Part shown: piece after piece, positions 1 through 9,325 of the stretch
How the letters are laid out: every line of letters begins with the position of its first letter
Numbering within the stretch: position 1 is the first letter of the stretch
Origin: Paenalcaligenes niemegkensis
GTDB lineage: Bacteria > Pseudomonadota > Gammaproteobacteria > Burkholderiales > Burkholderiaceae_B
NCBI RefSeq assembly: GCF_022230885.1
Contig: NZ_JAKGCT010000004.1
Coordinates: 1,426,001 to 1,490,000, forward strand
DNA length: 64,000 bases
Direction: 5' to 3'
The notes under the pieces: model-generated
Database searches by the model: none
Told to the model about the DNA's origin: nothing
The model's input: only the letters and a program-made list of their open reading frames with translations
Program-made: the position numbers and the translations under genes

Positions 1-1621
1 TCAGACGGCGACGCATTTCCACTCGGGCCATTTCTTTGGTGATGCCGCCCCTGCACATTAGCTCCCAGTACTTGGTCCAGTATTTGTTGAAGCGATCATC
101 TTGCTCGGGGTTGGTGACATCGGCGTCTACACCAAGGCGAATGCGCAAGCCATAGCGTTCGATACGTTGCTGGAGCACCGCAGGACGGCCAATCAAAATT
201 GGACGTGCCAATTTCTCGTCGATAACGACTTGTACCGCACGCAAAACACGCTCGTCTTCACCCTCGGCGAAAACAATGCGGGCTTTACCTCCATCTTTAA
301 CCAGGCCTTTGGCCAGACTGTAAATAGGCTTCATGAACGCGCCAGAGCGATAGACAAACTGACGTAGTTCGTCAGTGTAGCTGTCGAAGTCGGCGATAGG
401 ACGGGTGGCGACCCCTTCTTCCATCCCTGCCTTCGCCACCGCTGGCGCGATGCGTACAATCAGGCGGGAGTCAAAAGGCATTGGAATGAAGTAATTCGGG
501 CCAAACTCGACGTCGTCCAGGTTATACGCTGCCGCTACCACTTCATCCTGTTCTTCACGAGCTAATTGGCAAATCGCATGTACTGCTGCAATTTCCATGC
601 CCCGTGTAATGGTAGTTGCACCAATATCGAGAGCTCCGCGGAAAATATACGGGAAGCATAAGACGTTGTTGACCTGATTCGGGTAGTCGGAACGGCCAGT
701 GGCCATTACGACGTCGTCACGTACCGCATGAGCGTCTTCAGGAAGAATTTCCGGACTAGGATTAGCCAAAGCCAGGATCAACGGACGGGCCGCCATACGG
801 GCCACCATTTCGGGCTTTAGCACGCCCCCTGCCGACAGCCCCAGAAATACGTCAGCATCGTCTATTACTTCGCTTAGCGTACGCAAATCGGTGTCTTGCA
901 CAAAACGCGCCTTGGTTTCGTCCATTAGGACAGTACGGCCTTTGTAGACCACACCCTCAATATCAGTAAGCCAGACGTTCTGCAGAGGCAATCCCAAGTC
1001 AAGCAGTAAGTCCAGACACGCCAACGCGGCGGCGCCTGCGCCGGAGACTACAACCTTGACTGTACTTAGGTCTTTACCAACTACAGCCAAACCATTTAAA
1101 AATGCAGCAGACACGCAAATGGCAGTACCGTGCTGATCGTCGTGAAACACCGGGATATTCATGCGTTCACGCAATCTCTTCTCGACGATGAAACATTCGG
1201 GCGCCTTGATGTCCTCAAGGTTAATTCCCCCGAAAGTTGGCTCAAGCCCTGCAATGATATCCACCAGCTTATCAGGATCGTTTTCGTTGATCTCGATGTC
1301 GAACACATCGATTCCGGCAAAGTTCTTAAACAGTACTGCCTTGCCCTCCATGACAGGCTTTGAAGCCAGCGCGCCAATGTTGCCAAGACCCAACACCGCC
1401 GTGCCATTGGTGATGACACCGACCAGATTGCCACGGCCTGTGTAGCGATACACGTTCTGAGGATCCGCAACGATCTCCTCGCAGGCTGCAGCTACGCCGG
1501 GCGAATACGCTAAGGCTAAGTCACGTTGATTTGAAAGCTGTTTGGTGGGCGTTACTGATAATTTGCCGGGGCGCCCTTGCTCGTGATATTCAAGCGCCGC
1601 CTTACGAAGGTTTTCATCCAT
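1..1621 (-). CDS. maeB: NADP-dependent malic enzyme (3' part off the window)
   Basis: Reverse-strand frame starting at the ATG at 1619-1621 and open to the left edge, so 540 codons are visible and the C-terminus is missing. The N-terminus reads [20 protein letters not shown], which is characteristic of malic enzyme, and the sequence continues with the YSPGVAA motif of the malic N-terminal domain. The enzyme oxidatively decarboxylates malate to pyruvate with reduction of NADP+. The MaeB type is about 760 residues: malic N-terminal domain, NAD-binding domain and a phosphotransacetylase-like C-terminal domain. The visible part should cover the two catalytic domains and the start of the third; the frame at the edge ([12 protein letters not shown]) fits the third domain. 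No frame break was found in the visible part. It is a single gene with no obvious operon partner; FAD-oxidase-like gene 1751-2668 lies upstream in the same direction. Confidence 0.93.
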   Translation of the reverse strand, partial: MDENLRKAALEYHEQGRPGKLSVTPTKQLSNQRDLALAYSPGVAAACEEIVADPQNVYRYTGRGNLVGVITNGTAVLGLGNIGALASKPVMEGKAVLFKNFAGIDVFDIEINENDPDKLVDIIAGLEPTFGGINLEDIKAPECFIVEKRLRERMNIPVFHDDQHGTAICVSAAFLNGLAVVGKDLSTVKVVVSGAGAAALACLDLLLDLGLPLQNVWLTDIEGVVYKGRTVLMDETKARFVQDTDLRTLSEVIDDADVFLGLSAGGVLKPEMVARMAARPLILALANPSPEILPEDAHAVRDDVVMATGRSDYPNQVNNVLCFPYIFRGALDIGATTITRGMEIAAVHAICQLAREEQDEVVAAAYNLDDVEFGPNYFIPMPFDSRLIVRIAPAVAKAGMEEGVATRPIADFDSYTDELRQFVYRSGAFMKPIYSLAKGLVKDGGKARIVFAEGEDERVLRAVQVVIDEKLARPILIGRPAVLQQRIERYGLRIRLGVDADVTNPEQDDRFNKYWTKYWELMCRGGITKEMARVEMRRRL

Positions 1622-1750
1622 GATCTTCAACCGCCTAGAGTAGATATGCTGAGTACAAATTGTTCTATAAAGACAAACATTCTAGCCGCTGATGCCGAAA
1701 TAAAACATGCTGCAGGGCAGCATAGGCACCATTTGCGAAAAAACACAACT

Positions 1751-2668
1751 TTATAGGTCTTGCGAGGGATGAGGAAACACCCCTTCAGGGTCAAAATAGG
1801 TTTTCAATGTGGCATCCATTTCAGATGCTTGCAGCGCTACTGAGTCATCGTCCGTCCAGAGCGGAAACTCATTGGGCCCGGCCAAGGGCAAATCGAGCAA
1901 ACGCTCGTCAATAACCAGCCATTCGACCCAGCCCAGATCGCCTCCGCTCCCCAACAAAAGGTGGGCCAGATTTAACTCCGCGCCATCCGCTGGCCGAAGC
2001 GCGTCCAGACGGTAGCGCCCTAACCACTCTGGCCTATTCAGGCAAGACAAGGCAAAGGGTGAAGCCAGCAATACAAAGAGCTCTGGCACCAGCTTACGCA
2101 AGGCAGCACAGTTCAACGGCTTGGTATTTCCGGTTCCAAAGGGGCCTAAGCTGGCCGCACTGCCGTCTGCCATTAGCAGCGAGGCGTGAACCACACCGCT
2201 CCCCTGTGTTTGTCCCGTGGGCCAGTAATGATGATGCCGATCGGCAAGCCATGCCGCCACACTCAGATTAGCAGGTACCTGAGCAAATGCCGAAAGTCCT
2301 GCTGCTTCAAGCTCACCCACCAGACAGCCTGGCTGCACAAACCATTGAGGCGATTCAGCCGATAAACGCTGAAACGAGTTCAAGTGGGCAATGGGATCCA
2401 CCCACAGAACCGGCTGATCTAAATCGGCGTGCGCGTCAGGCACACCGTCCAGCGCCATGCACACTCCGTGCGCAGCGCACAAGTCTCTGGCATGATGTGT
2501 ATCTGCTGCCGTTTTAGGCAGCAGACGCGCCTGCTCGCTTTGCTGTTGATTTGAAATACGTTGCAGTGTGCCTTCTACTCTACGCTCTAACTGTAGACAA
2601 AACGTCTCCCAGGCGCTCTTCGAGCCACGACGACCGCCAAAAAATGCGCGACGAGATACAGAATGCAT
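1751..2668 (-). CDS. FAD-linked oxidase-like protein, function unknown
   Basis: A 305-residue protein that I do not recognise with certainty. Its middle part (about residues 85-175) resembles the FAD-binding PCMH fold of FAD-linked oxidases: a VQPGC stretch followed by leader residues, then a GSGVV-HASLLMADGS stretch like the conserved VLADG segment. The C-terminus (YFDPEGVFPHP) resembles the 'DP-G-x-NPG' tail of these enzymes. The usual GG flavin-attachment motifs are not obvious, so flavin binding may be weak or lost. The N-terminus holds SRRAFFGG, similar to a twin-arginine motif, but no hydrophobic segment follows, so export is doubtful. It is divergent from the aminotransferase at 2768 with about 100 bases between them, and 129 bases upstream of maeB. 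Confidence 0.5.
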   Translation of the reverse strand: MHSVSRRAFFGGRRGSKSAWETFCLQLERRVEGTLQRISNQQQSEQARLLPKTAADTHHARDLCAAHGVCMALDGVPDAHADLDQPVLWVDPIAHLNSFQRLSAESPQWFVQPGCLVGELEAAGLSAFAQVPANLSVAAWLADRHHHYWPTGQTQGSGVVHASLLMADGSAASLGPFGTGNTKPLNCAALRKLVPELFVLLASPFALSCLNRPEWLGRYRLDALRPADGAELNLAHLLLGSGGDLGWVEWLVIDERLLDLPLAGPNEFPLWTDDDSVALQASEMDATLKTYFDPEGVFPHPSQDL

Positions 2669-2767
2669 TGTGTTTTCCTGCTATGTGCTTAAACTTATTA
2701 ACACTATACGAATAGCCATACGGCCGTTTCTTGCGGCCTGATACTTTTACTCGAGAATTTAGTTTTT

Positions 2768-3925
2768 ATGTTTCGCCTCGCGCAACGCACAGAGCTAGCT
2801 GTGCCCTTTCACGCTGTAGAACTTTTTAAACAAGCCAATGCATTGATTGCGCAGGGCAAAGACATTATCAGCCTTGGTATAGGCGAACCCGATTTCACTG
2901 CTCCGCCTACTGTCGTTGAAGCGCTGCATCAGGCCGCCTTGGCGGGACGTAGTCAATATACCTCACCCTTGGGCATATACGAGCTGCGCGTCGCGATTAG
3001 TCAGTATTATGCTGAACACTTTGGTGCCAATGTTTCGCCAGAACGTGTCGTGATAACTGCTGGCGCTTCCGGGGCCTTAAGCCTGGCCTGCTTGACTCTC
3101 ATAAACCAGGGTGACGAAGTCTTGATGCCCGACCCTTCGTACCCGGCCAATCAGAACTTTATTTTGTCGGCAGGCGGTAAACCCACCCTAATTCCGACCA
3201 GCGCCGAGCAACGCTTTCAGCTGAGTGTCGACGACATACGAGCAAACTGGGGCCCGGCTACACGCGGTGTGCTTATCGCATCCCCCAGTAATCCTACGGG
3301 TGCCACCATTGCCAAAGCCGAGCTTGCGGCACTGGTTCAGGAGGTAAAGTCACGGAATGGTTTTGTGATTATGGATGAAATCTACCTGGGCCTGTATTAC
3401 GACGAGAAACCCGAAAGTGCGCTGGTGCTGGATGACAACATCATCATTATCAATAGCTTCTCAAAATACTTCCACATGACAGGGTGGCGTTTAGGCTGGC
3501 TTATTGTTCCGGAACAGATCGTAGCTGCGGTTGAGCGCCTGGCCTCAAGCTTATCGATCTGCGCGCCATCGTTGGCCCAACACGCTGCGCTGGCCTGCTT
3601 CGAGCCCGAAGCAATGGCTACCTACGAGCAACGCCGCATTGCCTTCAAAGCTCGCCGGGATTTTCTGCTGCCTGCCTTAAACGACCTGGGTCTGCACGTT
3701 CCCGTAACACCTGATGGCGCATTCTATATTTATGCTGATGTCAGCCAGCATAGCAACAACAGCGATGAGTTCTCGCAGCGGCTTTTATACGAAGCTAGCA
3801 TAGCTGCAGTTCCGGGGCGCGACTTCGGTCCGGCTCTGGCTAACAAGATGATTCGTTTTTCGTATGCGACATCGCTGGAACGCTTGCACGAAGCCGTAGC
3901 CAGATTACAGAAATTCCTGGGTTAA
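2768..3925 (+). CDS. Pyridoxal-phosphate-dependent class I aminotransferase
   Basis: A 385-residue fold-type I aminotransferase of the aspartate/alanine aminotransferase group, cytosolic. Visible family marks are LGIGEPDF near residue 36, the Y-x-S-x-G-x-x-E/L substrate loop (SQYTSPLGIYELR), the SPSNPTGAT motif near 178, DEIY near 205, the Schiff-base lysine in SFSKYFHMTGWRLG near 236, and the C-terminal arginine region (MIRFSYATS) that holds the substrate carboxylate. These enzymes transfer an amino group between an amino acid and a 2-oxoacid; the amino-acid preference cannot be read from the sequence. Start is the ATG at 2768. It stands alone, with the lytic transglycosylase convergent 26 bases downstream. 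Confidence 0.88.
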   Translation: MFRLAQRTELAVPFHAVELFKQANALIAQGKDIISLGIGEPDFTAPPTVVEALHQAALAGRSQYTSPLGIYELRVAISQYYAEHFGANVSPERVVITAGASGALSLACLTLINQGDEVLMPDPSYPANQNFILSAGGKPTLIPTSAEQRFQLSVDDIRANWGPATRGVLIASPSNPTGATIAKAELAALVQEVKSRNGFVIMDEIYLGLYYDEKPESALVLDDNIIIINSFSKYFHMTGWRLGWLIVPEQIVAAVERLASSLSICAPSLAQHAALACFEPEAMATYEQRRIAFKARRDFLLPALNDLGLHVPVTPDGAFYIYADVSQHSNNSDEFSQRLLYEASIAAVPGRDFGPALANKMIRFSYATSLERLHEAVARLQKFLG

Positions 3926-3951
3926 GAAAGGCAAGGCGGCAGACTGCGCAG

Positions 3952-4788
3952 CTACTCGTTGCGCACCGCAATGCCTGAAGCCAAGGCCATACGCCGGCGC
4001 TCGGCCAGCACACGAGCGCCATAGCCACCATCGCTGGGGCCGGTTGCTCCGACGTAGCAGCTAAGGGCACCCGTCAGTGAGCCGCGCCGGCGGCGGCAGT
4101 CATATAAAATTTGCGTCCCTGCCCTTATGTTGGCTTCAGGACTGAAAACAGCGAGGTCACCCTCGGTGTAGTCCTCAAGCTTATCTTTATGTACGCGCGT
4201 CATGACTTGCATGAGCCCTTGAGCTCCCGCATGGCTTTCTGCAAAAGGGTTATAGCTGGACTCAATCGCAATAATCGCCAAAATCAGCTGCGGATCAATA
4301 TTTTTCTCGTGCCCCACCCTGAATGCAGTGTGGATCAGCGCACCCGACACGCTATGAGCCACTTTATATTTACGGGCGATGTAACTTCTTAGCGCCTGCA
4401 GCTGTGTACGCGAGACACCCGCGATATTCACTGTGCCTGCACTTACCTGCAACGCCTCTGCAAAGGCCTGATAGGCTGATGCATTAATGCCGTCTTTTTG
4501 ATTATCATCATGAATGTTGGCACGAACCTCAGGGTCCACTGATGAAGCGAACCACCCCAGTTGTGAAAAACCATCATCTTCCAATGCTGCTGGGCGTAGC
4601 GCTTCAACCACAACGGTATAAAGCTGGCTGGCCTGCTCGCGCATCGACGGCACTACAGAACCGGCTGCAATCGTTACCAACACGGCAATACCCAGATAAA
4701 TGGCACAAACATGCATAAATTCTTCGAGGCGGTATCGTATTAACTGTACCCCTCGGTTAAGCATTGAACTGAACCGGGTTGGGTTCAT
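3952..4788 (-). CDS. Lytic murein transglycosylase (SLT domain)
   Basis: A 278-residue protein with one N-terminal membrane segment (about residues 27-48), so it is probably anchored in the inner membrane facing the periplasm. The C-terminal half (about 150-260) is a Slt-type transglycosylase domain: the catalytic glutamate sits in AIESSYNP, followed by GAQGLMQVM, and the C-terminal YVGATGPSDGGYGARV region matches the substrate-groove segment. Such enzymes cleave the MurNAc-GlcNAc bond of peptidoglycan with formation of 1,6-anhydroMurNAc. It is divergent from ubiD, with 79 bases between the starts, and convergent with the aminotransferase gene. The exact subfamily is not assigned. Confidence 0.88.
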   Translation of the reverse strand: MNPTRFSSMLNRGVQLIRYRLEEFMHVCAIYLGIAVLVTIAAGSVVPSMREQASQLYTVVVEALRPAALEDDGFSQLGWFASSVDPEVRANIHDDNQKDGINASAYQAFAEALQVSAGTVNIAGVSRTQLQALRSYIARKYKVAHSVSGALIHTAFRVGHEKNIDPQLILAIIAIESSYNPFAESHAGAQGLMQVMTRVHKDKLEDYTEGDLAVFSPEANIRAGTQILYDCRRRRGSLTGALSCYVGATGPSDGGYGARVLAERRRMALASGIAVRNE

Positions 4789-4867
4789 ATCGCTTATCCT
4801 CGTAAACTAGACTAGAGGCATCTTACCCTTCCAACGCGCAGAACTAAAATCGGAGCATCCAGTAGTT

Positions 4868-6411
4868 GTGAAATACCGTGACTTAAGAGACTTTATCGCA
4901 CAGCTTGAAAAAGCGGGCGACCTAAAGCGCATAAAAACATCCGTTTCCACTCATCTGGAAATGACCGAGATTGGCGACAGAGTGCTCAAAGCTGCGGGGC
5001 CCGCCCTGCTATTTGAAAACGCTGTCCATCAGAACAGCCCTGCCTCTATGCCCGTGCTGACCAACTTATTCGGCACACCTAAACGGGTTGCCTGGGGGAT
5101 GGGCGCCGACGATGTATCCGCATTGCGCGATGTAGGCGAACTACTGGCTACCTTGCGCGAGCCCGAGGCGCCGAGCGGCTTACGGGATGCTTTCTCCAAG
5201 GTTTCGATGTTGAAGTCGGCGCTTTGGGACATGGCTCCTAAAAACATCAAAAGCCCTCCCTGCCAAGAGATCGTGATCGAAGGCAAAGATGTCGATTTAA
5301 ACAACATCCCCTTACAACTTTGCTGGCCGGGCGACGTGGCGCCCCTTCTGACCTGGGGTCTGGTCATTACCAAAGGACCAAAAGCAAAACGCCAAAATCT
5401 GGGTATCTACCGCCAGCAGCAAATCTCGCATAATAAGCTGATCATGCGTTGGCTCTCTCATCGTGGCGGCGCTCTTGATTTTCGGGATCATGCGCTGGCA
5501 AATCCCGGCGAGCCTTTCCCGATCGCGGTGGCGTTAGGATGCGACCCTGCAACCATTTTGGGGGCGGTAACGCCTGTTCCAGACAGTCTGTCTGAATACC
5601 AATTTGCCGGTTTGCTGCGCGGCTCACGCACCGAACTGTCCAAAGCTATCGGTAGCGATCTTTCGGTTCCCGCTTTTGCCGAAATTGTACTTGAAGGTCA
5701 TATTTTACCTTCCAGCCATCCTGACGCCTTGCCCCTGACAGTGCCAGACGGAGCACCGCAGCCCCCTTCGAGCAATTATGAGCAGGCGCTTGAGGGCCCT
5801 TATGGCGATCACACCGGTTATTACAACGAACAAGACTGGTTCCCCGTCTTTACGGTAGACCGTATCACCATGCGTCGCGACCCCATATACCACAGCACTT
5901 ACACAGGTAAGCCGCCGGATGAGCCGGCTGTCCTGGGCGTAGCCCTGAACGAAGTATTTGTTCCGCTTCTAAAACGCCAACTTCCAGAGATCGTTGATTT
6001 CTATCTGCCACCTGAAGGATGCAGTTACCGGCTCGCCGTAGTATCTATACGCAAGCAATATGCCGGACACGCTAAACGCGTCATGTTTGGCGTGTGGAGC
6101 ATTTTGCGTCAGTTCATGTACACGAAATTCATCGTTATCGTGGATGAAGACATTAATACGCGCGACTGGAAAGAAGTGATATGGGCCATGACGACCCGCA
6201 TGGACCCCGTACGAGATGCCGTTTTAGTCGAAAACACCCCCATTGATTACCTCGACTTCGCTTCACCGGTCTCGGGACTTGGCGGAAAAATGGGTATGGA
6301 CGCCACCAATAAATGGCCTGGGAAACAACCAGAGAATGGGGAAGCGTTATTGACATGAGCGACGACGTCAAAACAAAAGTTGATGCAATGTGGAATGAGC
6401 TGGGCTTATAA
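4868..6411 (+). CDS. ubiD: UbiD 4-hydroxy-3-polyprenylbenzoate decarboxylase (frame broken near 6321)
   Basis: UbiD uses prenylated FMN to decarboxylate 4-hydroxy-3-polyprenylbenzoate in ubiquinone synthesis. The start is a GTG ([20 protein letters not shown]). The open frame runs to 6358 and ends abnormally after KWPG. The G run at 6320-6322 appears one base short: with a fourth G the frame continues as [20 protein letters not shown] and ends DAMWNELGL at 6411, the normal UbiD C-terminus. The restored length is 514 residues, as in the family. The conserved catalytic region around REP-x-x-x-ST-TGK ([13 protein letters not shown]) is present. I take the break as a sequencing error. A strong hairpin terminator follows at 6427. 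Confidence 0.93.
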
Positions 6412-6426
6412 AACAGCCTTCATCTG

Positions 6427-6470
6427 ATGTAAAAAGAGCCAGGTTCAGTAGAATCCGGCTCTTTTTACAT
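6427..6470. terminator. Bidirectional intrinsic terminator after ubiD
   Basis: A perfect 14-bp stem: ATGTAAAAAGAGCC at 6427-6440 and its complement at 6457-6470, with a 16-base loop. The A/U-rich lower stem gives a U tract on either strand. It lies between ubiD (plus) and the convergent small-protein genes (minus), so it can stop transcription from both sides. Confidence 0.85.
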
Positions 6471-6502
6471 AACGCTTTATAGCTAAGATCAGAGCTGGAC
6501 TT

Positions 6503-6886
6503 TTAGAGTGGTCCCATCACGCGTTTACTGCGCGCTGCATCTTTACGTTGCCGCGCGGAACGCAAAATAAATGTCTTCGCCAGACGCCAGCCAATTAACC
6601 CCAGCGCACTGGCTTTAAGCCCTTTGCCACCGATGCCGCCAACCAATGCTGAGAGTACTGACACCAGCATCGGATAACGTCCCGTGGACGTCAGCAGCAA
6701 GTTGCTCCACTGCGAAAGCCTGGACCCACGCCCCAGGCCGGAAAAGGAGTGAAACAAGTTACCAGGCCGGAGATCCTCGCTGAAATTACGTACATGACGG
6801 CAAAGCTCTCCCCTTTCTATAGCCGCCTGGGCACGGAGAAGCTCAATGCGAATTTCGCGATCTAAATTGTTACGGCGTGTGCTCAT
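6503..6886 (-). CDS. Hypothetical protein, third member of the YqjD/YqjE-type set
   Basis: A 127-residue basic protein without a recognised domain. The N-terminal half is charged (LDREIRIELLRAQAAIERGE). A moderately hydrophobic, glycine-rich segment (LVSVLSALVGGIGGKGLKAS, about residues 73-92) may be a membrane segment, followed by a strongly basic C-terminal tail. It starts at the same base where the YqjE-like gene stops, so the two are translationally coupled. The position behind a YqjE-like and a DUF883 protein is that of YqjK-like proteins in other proteobacteria; this is suggested by context only. Confidence 0.6.
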   Translation of the reverse strand: MSTRRNNLDREIRIELLRAQAAIERGELCRHVRNFSEDLRPGNLFHSFSGLGRGSRLSQWSNLLLTSTGRYPMLVSVLSALVGGIGGKGLKASALGLIGWRLAKTFILRSARQRKDAARSKRVMGPL

Positions 6887-7284
6887 CAGGAATCTCCGGC
6901 ATTATTTGACGACGAACCCCGTAGACGCTCGACCACCTCTACATCTCGCCTAAGCTCTGCGATGGTAGCAGCGAATGGATAAGGCCCCTTGTTAAGGCGA
7001 TTGACGATAGCCAGGAACATCCCCAGACCAAGCGCGCCATAGACTACGATTAATACGGCAATAGCCCAATATCGATATTCGGTTGGCCAGAATAGCAAGG
7101 CAATCAGCAGTGAAAAAACCAGCAAGGCCAATGTGGAAAACAGTATTGCACCGAACAATAGGCCTAACAGTTTGATCAGGCTCGCTTTTTGTTGACTGGC
7201 TTCAAGCGAGAAGAGTTCTAAGCGTGTCCGAACAATAGAAACCAAGGTACACGTAATGTCACCCACAGATTGACGTAAAGACAT
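6886..7284 (-). CDS. Phage holin family / YqjE-like inner membrane protein
   Basis: About 132 residues with two long hydrophobic segments in the middle (LLGLLFGAILFSTLALLVFS and the following WAIAVLIVVYGALGLGMFLA), flanked by charged ends. This is the pattern of the YqjE family, annotated as 'phage holin family' though these are chromosomal stress-related membrane proteins. I place the start at the ATG at 7282-7284 (MSLRQSVGD) because AAGGGGTG precedes it; a TTG at 7311 in the same frame has no such site. It is preceded by the DUF883 gene and overlaps the next gene by one base, so all three form one operon. Confidence 0.75.
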   Translation of the reverse strand: MSLRQSVGDITCTLVSIVRTRLELFSLEASQQKASLIKLLGLLFGAILFSTLALLVFSLLIALLFWPTEYRYWAIAVLIVVYGALGLGMFLAIVNRLNKGPYPFAATIAELRRDVEVVERLRGSSSNNAGDS

Positions 7285-7315
7285 GTCACCCCTTCTTATC
7301 GTTATTAGCAAGAGA

Positions 7316-7333
7316 CGCCCCGCAAGCGGGGCG
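7316..7333. other. Intercistronic hairpin between the DUF883 and YqjE-like genes
   Basis: A perfect GC-rich inverted repeat, CGCCCCGC then AA then GCGGGGCG. There is no U tract after it on the minus strand, so it is more likely an mRNA-stabilising or partial attenuating structure than a full terminator. It separates the first gene of this operon (DUF883) from the two downstream genes. Confidence 0.5.
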
Positions 7334-7362
7334 ACCTTTACAGCCGGTTAAAACGAGACAGA

Positions 7363-7680
7363 TCAGCGACGGCCAACCAAAAGACCGAAAAGCAGACCGA
7401 CGATTCCTGCCACGCCGATGGCCTGCCATGGGTTATCGTGTACATAGTGATCGGTAGCTTTCACTGCTTGACGGCCGCGTTCGACCACAGCTTCCTGGGT
7501 ATCGTGCAGGGCTTCACGTGTATTACGCAAGGAGCGCAATGCGTTTTCACGCAATTCAGTTGCTTTTTCACCGGACGCCGAAGCCGCTTCTACCAGTAGC
7601 TTTTCGGCCTCGTCTAAGCTCGTTTTAACGCTGGAGACGAAATCATCTTCAACCTCTTGAACTCTCTTCTTTGTGACCAT
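7363..7680 (-). CDS. DUF883 family protein (ElaB/YqjD-like, membrane-anchored ribosome-associated type)
   Basis: 105 residues from the ATG at 7678-7680, which has a good AAGGAG site 6 bases upstream; a longer in-frame reading exists but lacks such a site. The N-terminal part is a long charged amphipathic helix (about residues 1-80) and the C-terminus has the family's DNPWQAIGVAGIVGLLFGLL membrane anchor with a GRR end. E. coli relatives YqjD and ElaB are tail-anchored inner-membrane proteins that bind ribosomes in stationary phase; the same role is inferred here. It is the first gene of the set with the YqjE-like protein. Confidence 0.88.
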   Translation of the reverse strand: MVTKKRVQEVEDDFVSSVKTSLDEAEKLLVEAASASGEKATELRENALRSLRNTREALHDTQEAVVERGRQAVKATDHYVHDNPWQAIGVAGIVGLLFGLLVGRR

Positions 7681-7738
7681 TATTAGCTCCTTCAAGCAAA
7701 AATGAAACGAAAAAAGTGGTGCGCCCTGCAAAGACTTG

Positions 7739-8452
7739 TTAACGCACCTCTTGAACTTCAATATACGACGGAACACCATTTTGAACACTATCCTGTCGCA
7801 TAACCATTTGTACCGAGGGACAATACCAGTCAGTTACCTCTGACTGCATTTCAGGAATGGGCATCACCAAGCCACTGATCGAAACCTGTGTAGCCGCCAC
7901 TGTCCGATGATACTGAATAGGAAAACAGCTTTGCGGACCCAATGCTGTAGGCATTTCTTTCTCGTCACCCACGGTTTTCGCCGTGGTATGCACGGCCACA
8001 GGCTTTTCAGATCGTTTATCAAACTGCACACTAAAGCGCTGCTCTGGCAATTGCTGGCCCTTAGCATTAATTGCCTGATCGTAATTAAATAAGCCTAACA
8101 GGTTTAAATCAAAACCACCTTTAACAATTTCTCGGCCACCACCGCCTATATCACGCTCAAACCGGGCAAATCCGTCTTTAACTGACATCCAGTAATGCAA
8201 TTTGGACTTACCGCCCGGCAGACCGGCTAAACCAAAGGCAGCGTTTCCGTTGACGAAAGCCTCACATTCGTTCGAGTTAACGATGCGCACCTGCGAAAGA
8301 TTCATTTGCGCTTGTACTGAAATCAAGCCATTGCCGTTCAGGCTCAGGTAACCCCCATCGTGCATAAAGGGCGCATCACACACACCCGCGCTGGCGGCCG
8401 TACCACAACAAGCCAATACCACGCCTAACAGATGGGATTTATATTTTTGCAT
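7739..8452 (-). CDS. Hypothetical secreted protein
   Basis: 237 residues with a clear signal peptide (MQKYKSHLLGVVLACCGTAASA, cleavage expected after ASA near residue 22; the CC pair could alternatively suggest a lipoprotein, but no good lipobox is seen). The mature protein has several cysteines (CDAPF, NECEAF, PQSCFPI, DWYCPS) that could form two disulfides, and a glycine-rich stretch (RDIGGGGREI). No known domain is recognised. It ends 59 bases upstream of the DUF883 gene in the same direction and could share its transcript. Likely periplasmic; function unknown. Confidence 0.7.
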   Translation of the reverse strand: MQKYKSHLLGVVLACCGTAASAGVCDAPFMHDGGYLSLNGNGLISVQAQMNLSQVRIVNSNECEAFVNGNAAFGLAGLPGGKSKLHYWMSVKDGFARFERDIGGGGREIVKGGFDLNLLGLFNYDQAINAKGQQLPEQRFSVQFDKRSEKPVAVHTTAKTVGDEKEMPTALGPQSCFPIQYHRTVAATQVSISGLVMPIPEMQSEVTDWYCPSVQMVMRQDSVQNGVPSYIEVQEVR

Positions 8453-8550
8453 CGATTAACCATTCAACAGTAATTCCAATATTTAGCTTACCTGATTTTC
8501 TGCAACTCTCGAGCAATACCGGCAAAAGGATTGTAAAAAATAATGCCAAA

Positions 8551-8580
8551 GAAAAAAAGGCCGAGCTGACTCGACCTTTA
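8551..8580 (-). terminator. Intrinsic terminator of upp
   Basis: On the minus strand, a 10-bp stem (AAAGGTCGAG, loop TCAG, CTCGGCCTTT, with one U-G pair) runs into a tract of seven U. It lies 21 bases after the upp stop codon and separates upp from the secreted-protein gene. Confidence 0.85.
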
Positions 8581-8601
8581 AACGATAGGGTTTGACTTTA
8601 T

Positions 8602-9243
8602 CTATTCGACTTCTTTTTGACGGGTACCAAATATTCGGTCACCAGCATCACCTAATCCAGGAACTATATAACCGTTCTCGTCAAGGTGGCTATCAATGGA
8701 CGCCGTATAAATTTGTACATCCGGGTGTGCATCATGAACCGCTTTAATGCCTTCAGGTGCAGCTACCAGAACTAAAGCACGTATGGTTTTGCAGCCGGCT
8801 TTTTTCAGCAGGTCTATTGTGGCAACCATTGAACCGCCCGTAGCCAGCATGGGATCGATAATTAGAGCCAGGCGTTGGTCCAGTTCACCCACCAGACGCT
8901 CAAGATAAGTTTGTGCTTCGAAGGTTTCTTCATTTCGGGCGATGCCAATAACAGAAACCTTTGCTCCGGGGATCAGGCTGAGCACGCCATCCAGCATGCC
9001 AATGCCTGCGCGCAAAATAGGCACGACAGTAACTTTTTTGCCGGCCAGCTTCTCTACGCAGACTTCGCCGCACCACCCCTCGATGCTTGCCGGCTCGAGC
9101 GGCAGATCCTTGGAAGCCTCATAAGTTAATAAAGCGGCAATTTCCTGTGACATTTCGCGAAAATTCTTGGTACTTAAATCTGCGCGGCGCATCAATCCGA
9201 GCTTATGGCGGATGAGCGGGTGACGTATTTCGTGTATAGGCAT
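8602..9243 (-). CDS. upp: Uracil phosphoribosyltransferase
   Basis: 213 residues, close to the family's usual 208-210. It converts uracil and PRPP to UMP in pyrimidine salvage. The N-terminus ([17 protein letters not shown]) and [10 protein letters not shown] are typical, the PRPP loop is seen in [20 protein letters not shown] (about residues 124-143), and the uracil-binding C-terminal [10 protein letters not shown] is present. The start at 9243 gives the usual N-terminus. It is followed by a terminator and preceded by dacB in the same direction. Confidence 0.97.
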   Translation of the reverse strand: MPIHEIRHPLIRHKLGLMRRADLSTKNFREMSQEIAALLTYEASKDLPLEPASIEGWCGEVCVEKLAGKKVTVVPILRAGIGMLDGVLSLIPGAKVSVIGIARNEETFEAQTYLERLVGELDQRLALIIDPMLATGGSMVATIDLLKKAGCKTIRALVLVAAPEGIKAVHDAHPDVQIYTASIDSHLDENGYIVPGLGDAGDRIFGTRQKEVE

Positions 9244-9325
9244 GAAGCATCCTTGAGACCGATATACAGCTGTGTCTAAGCGACATCAGCTGAGCTTTAA
9301 TCAATTCTAAACTAAACGGGGACCT

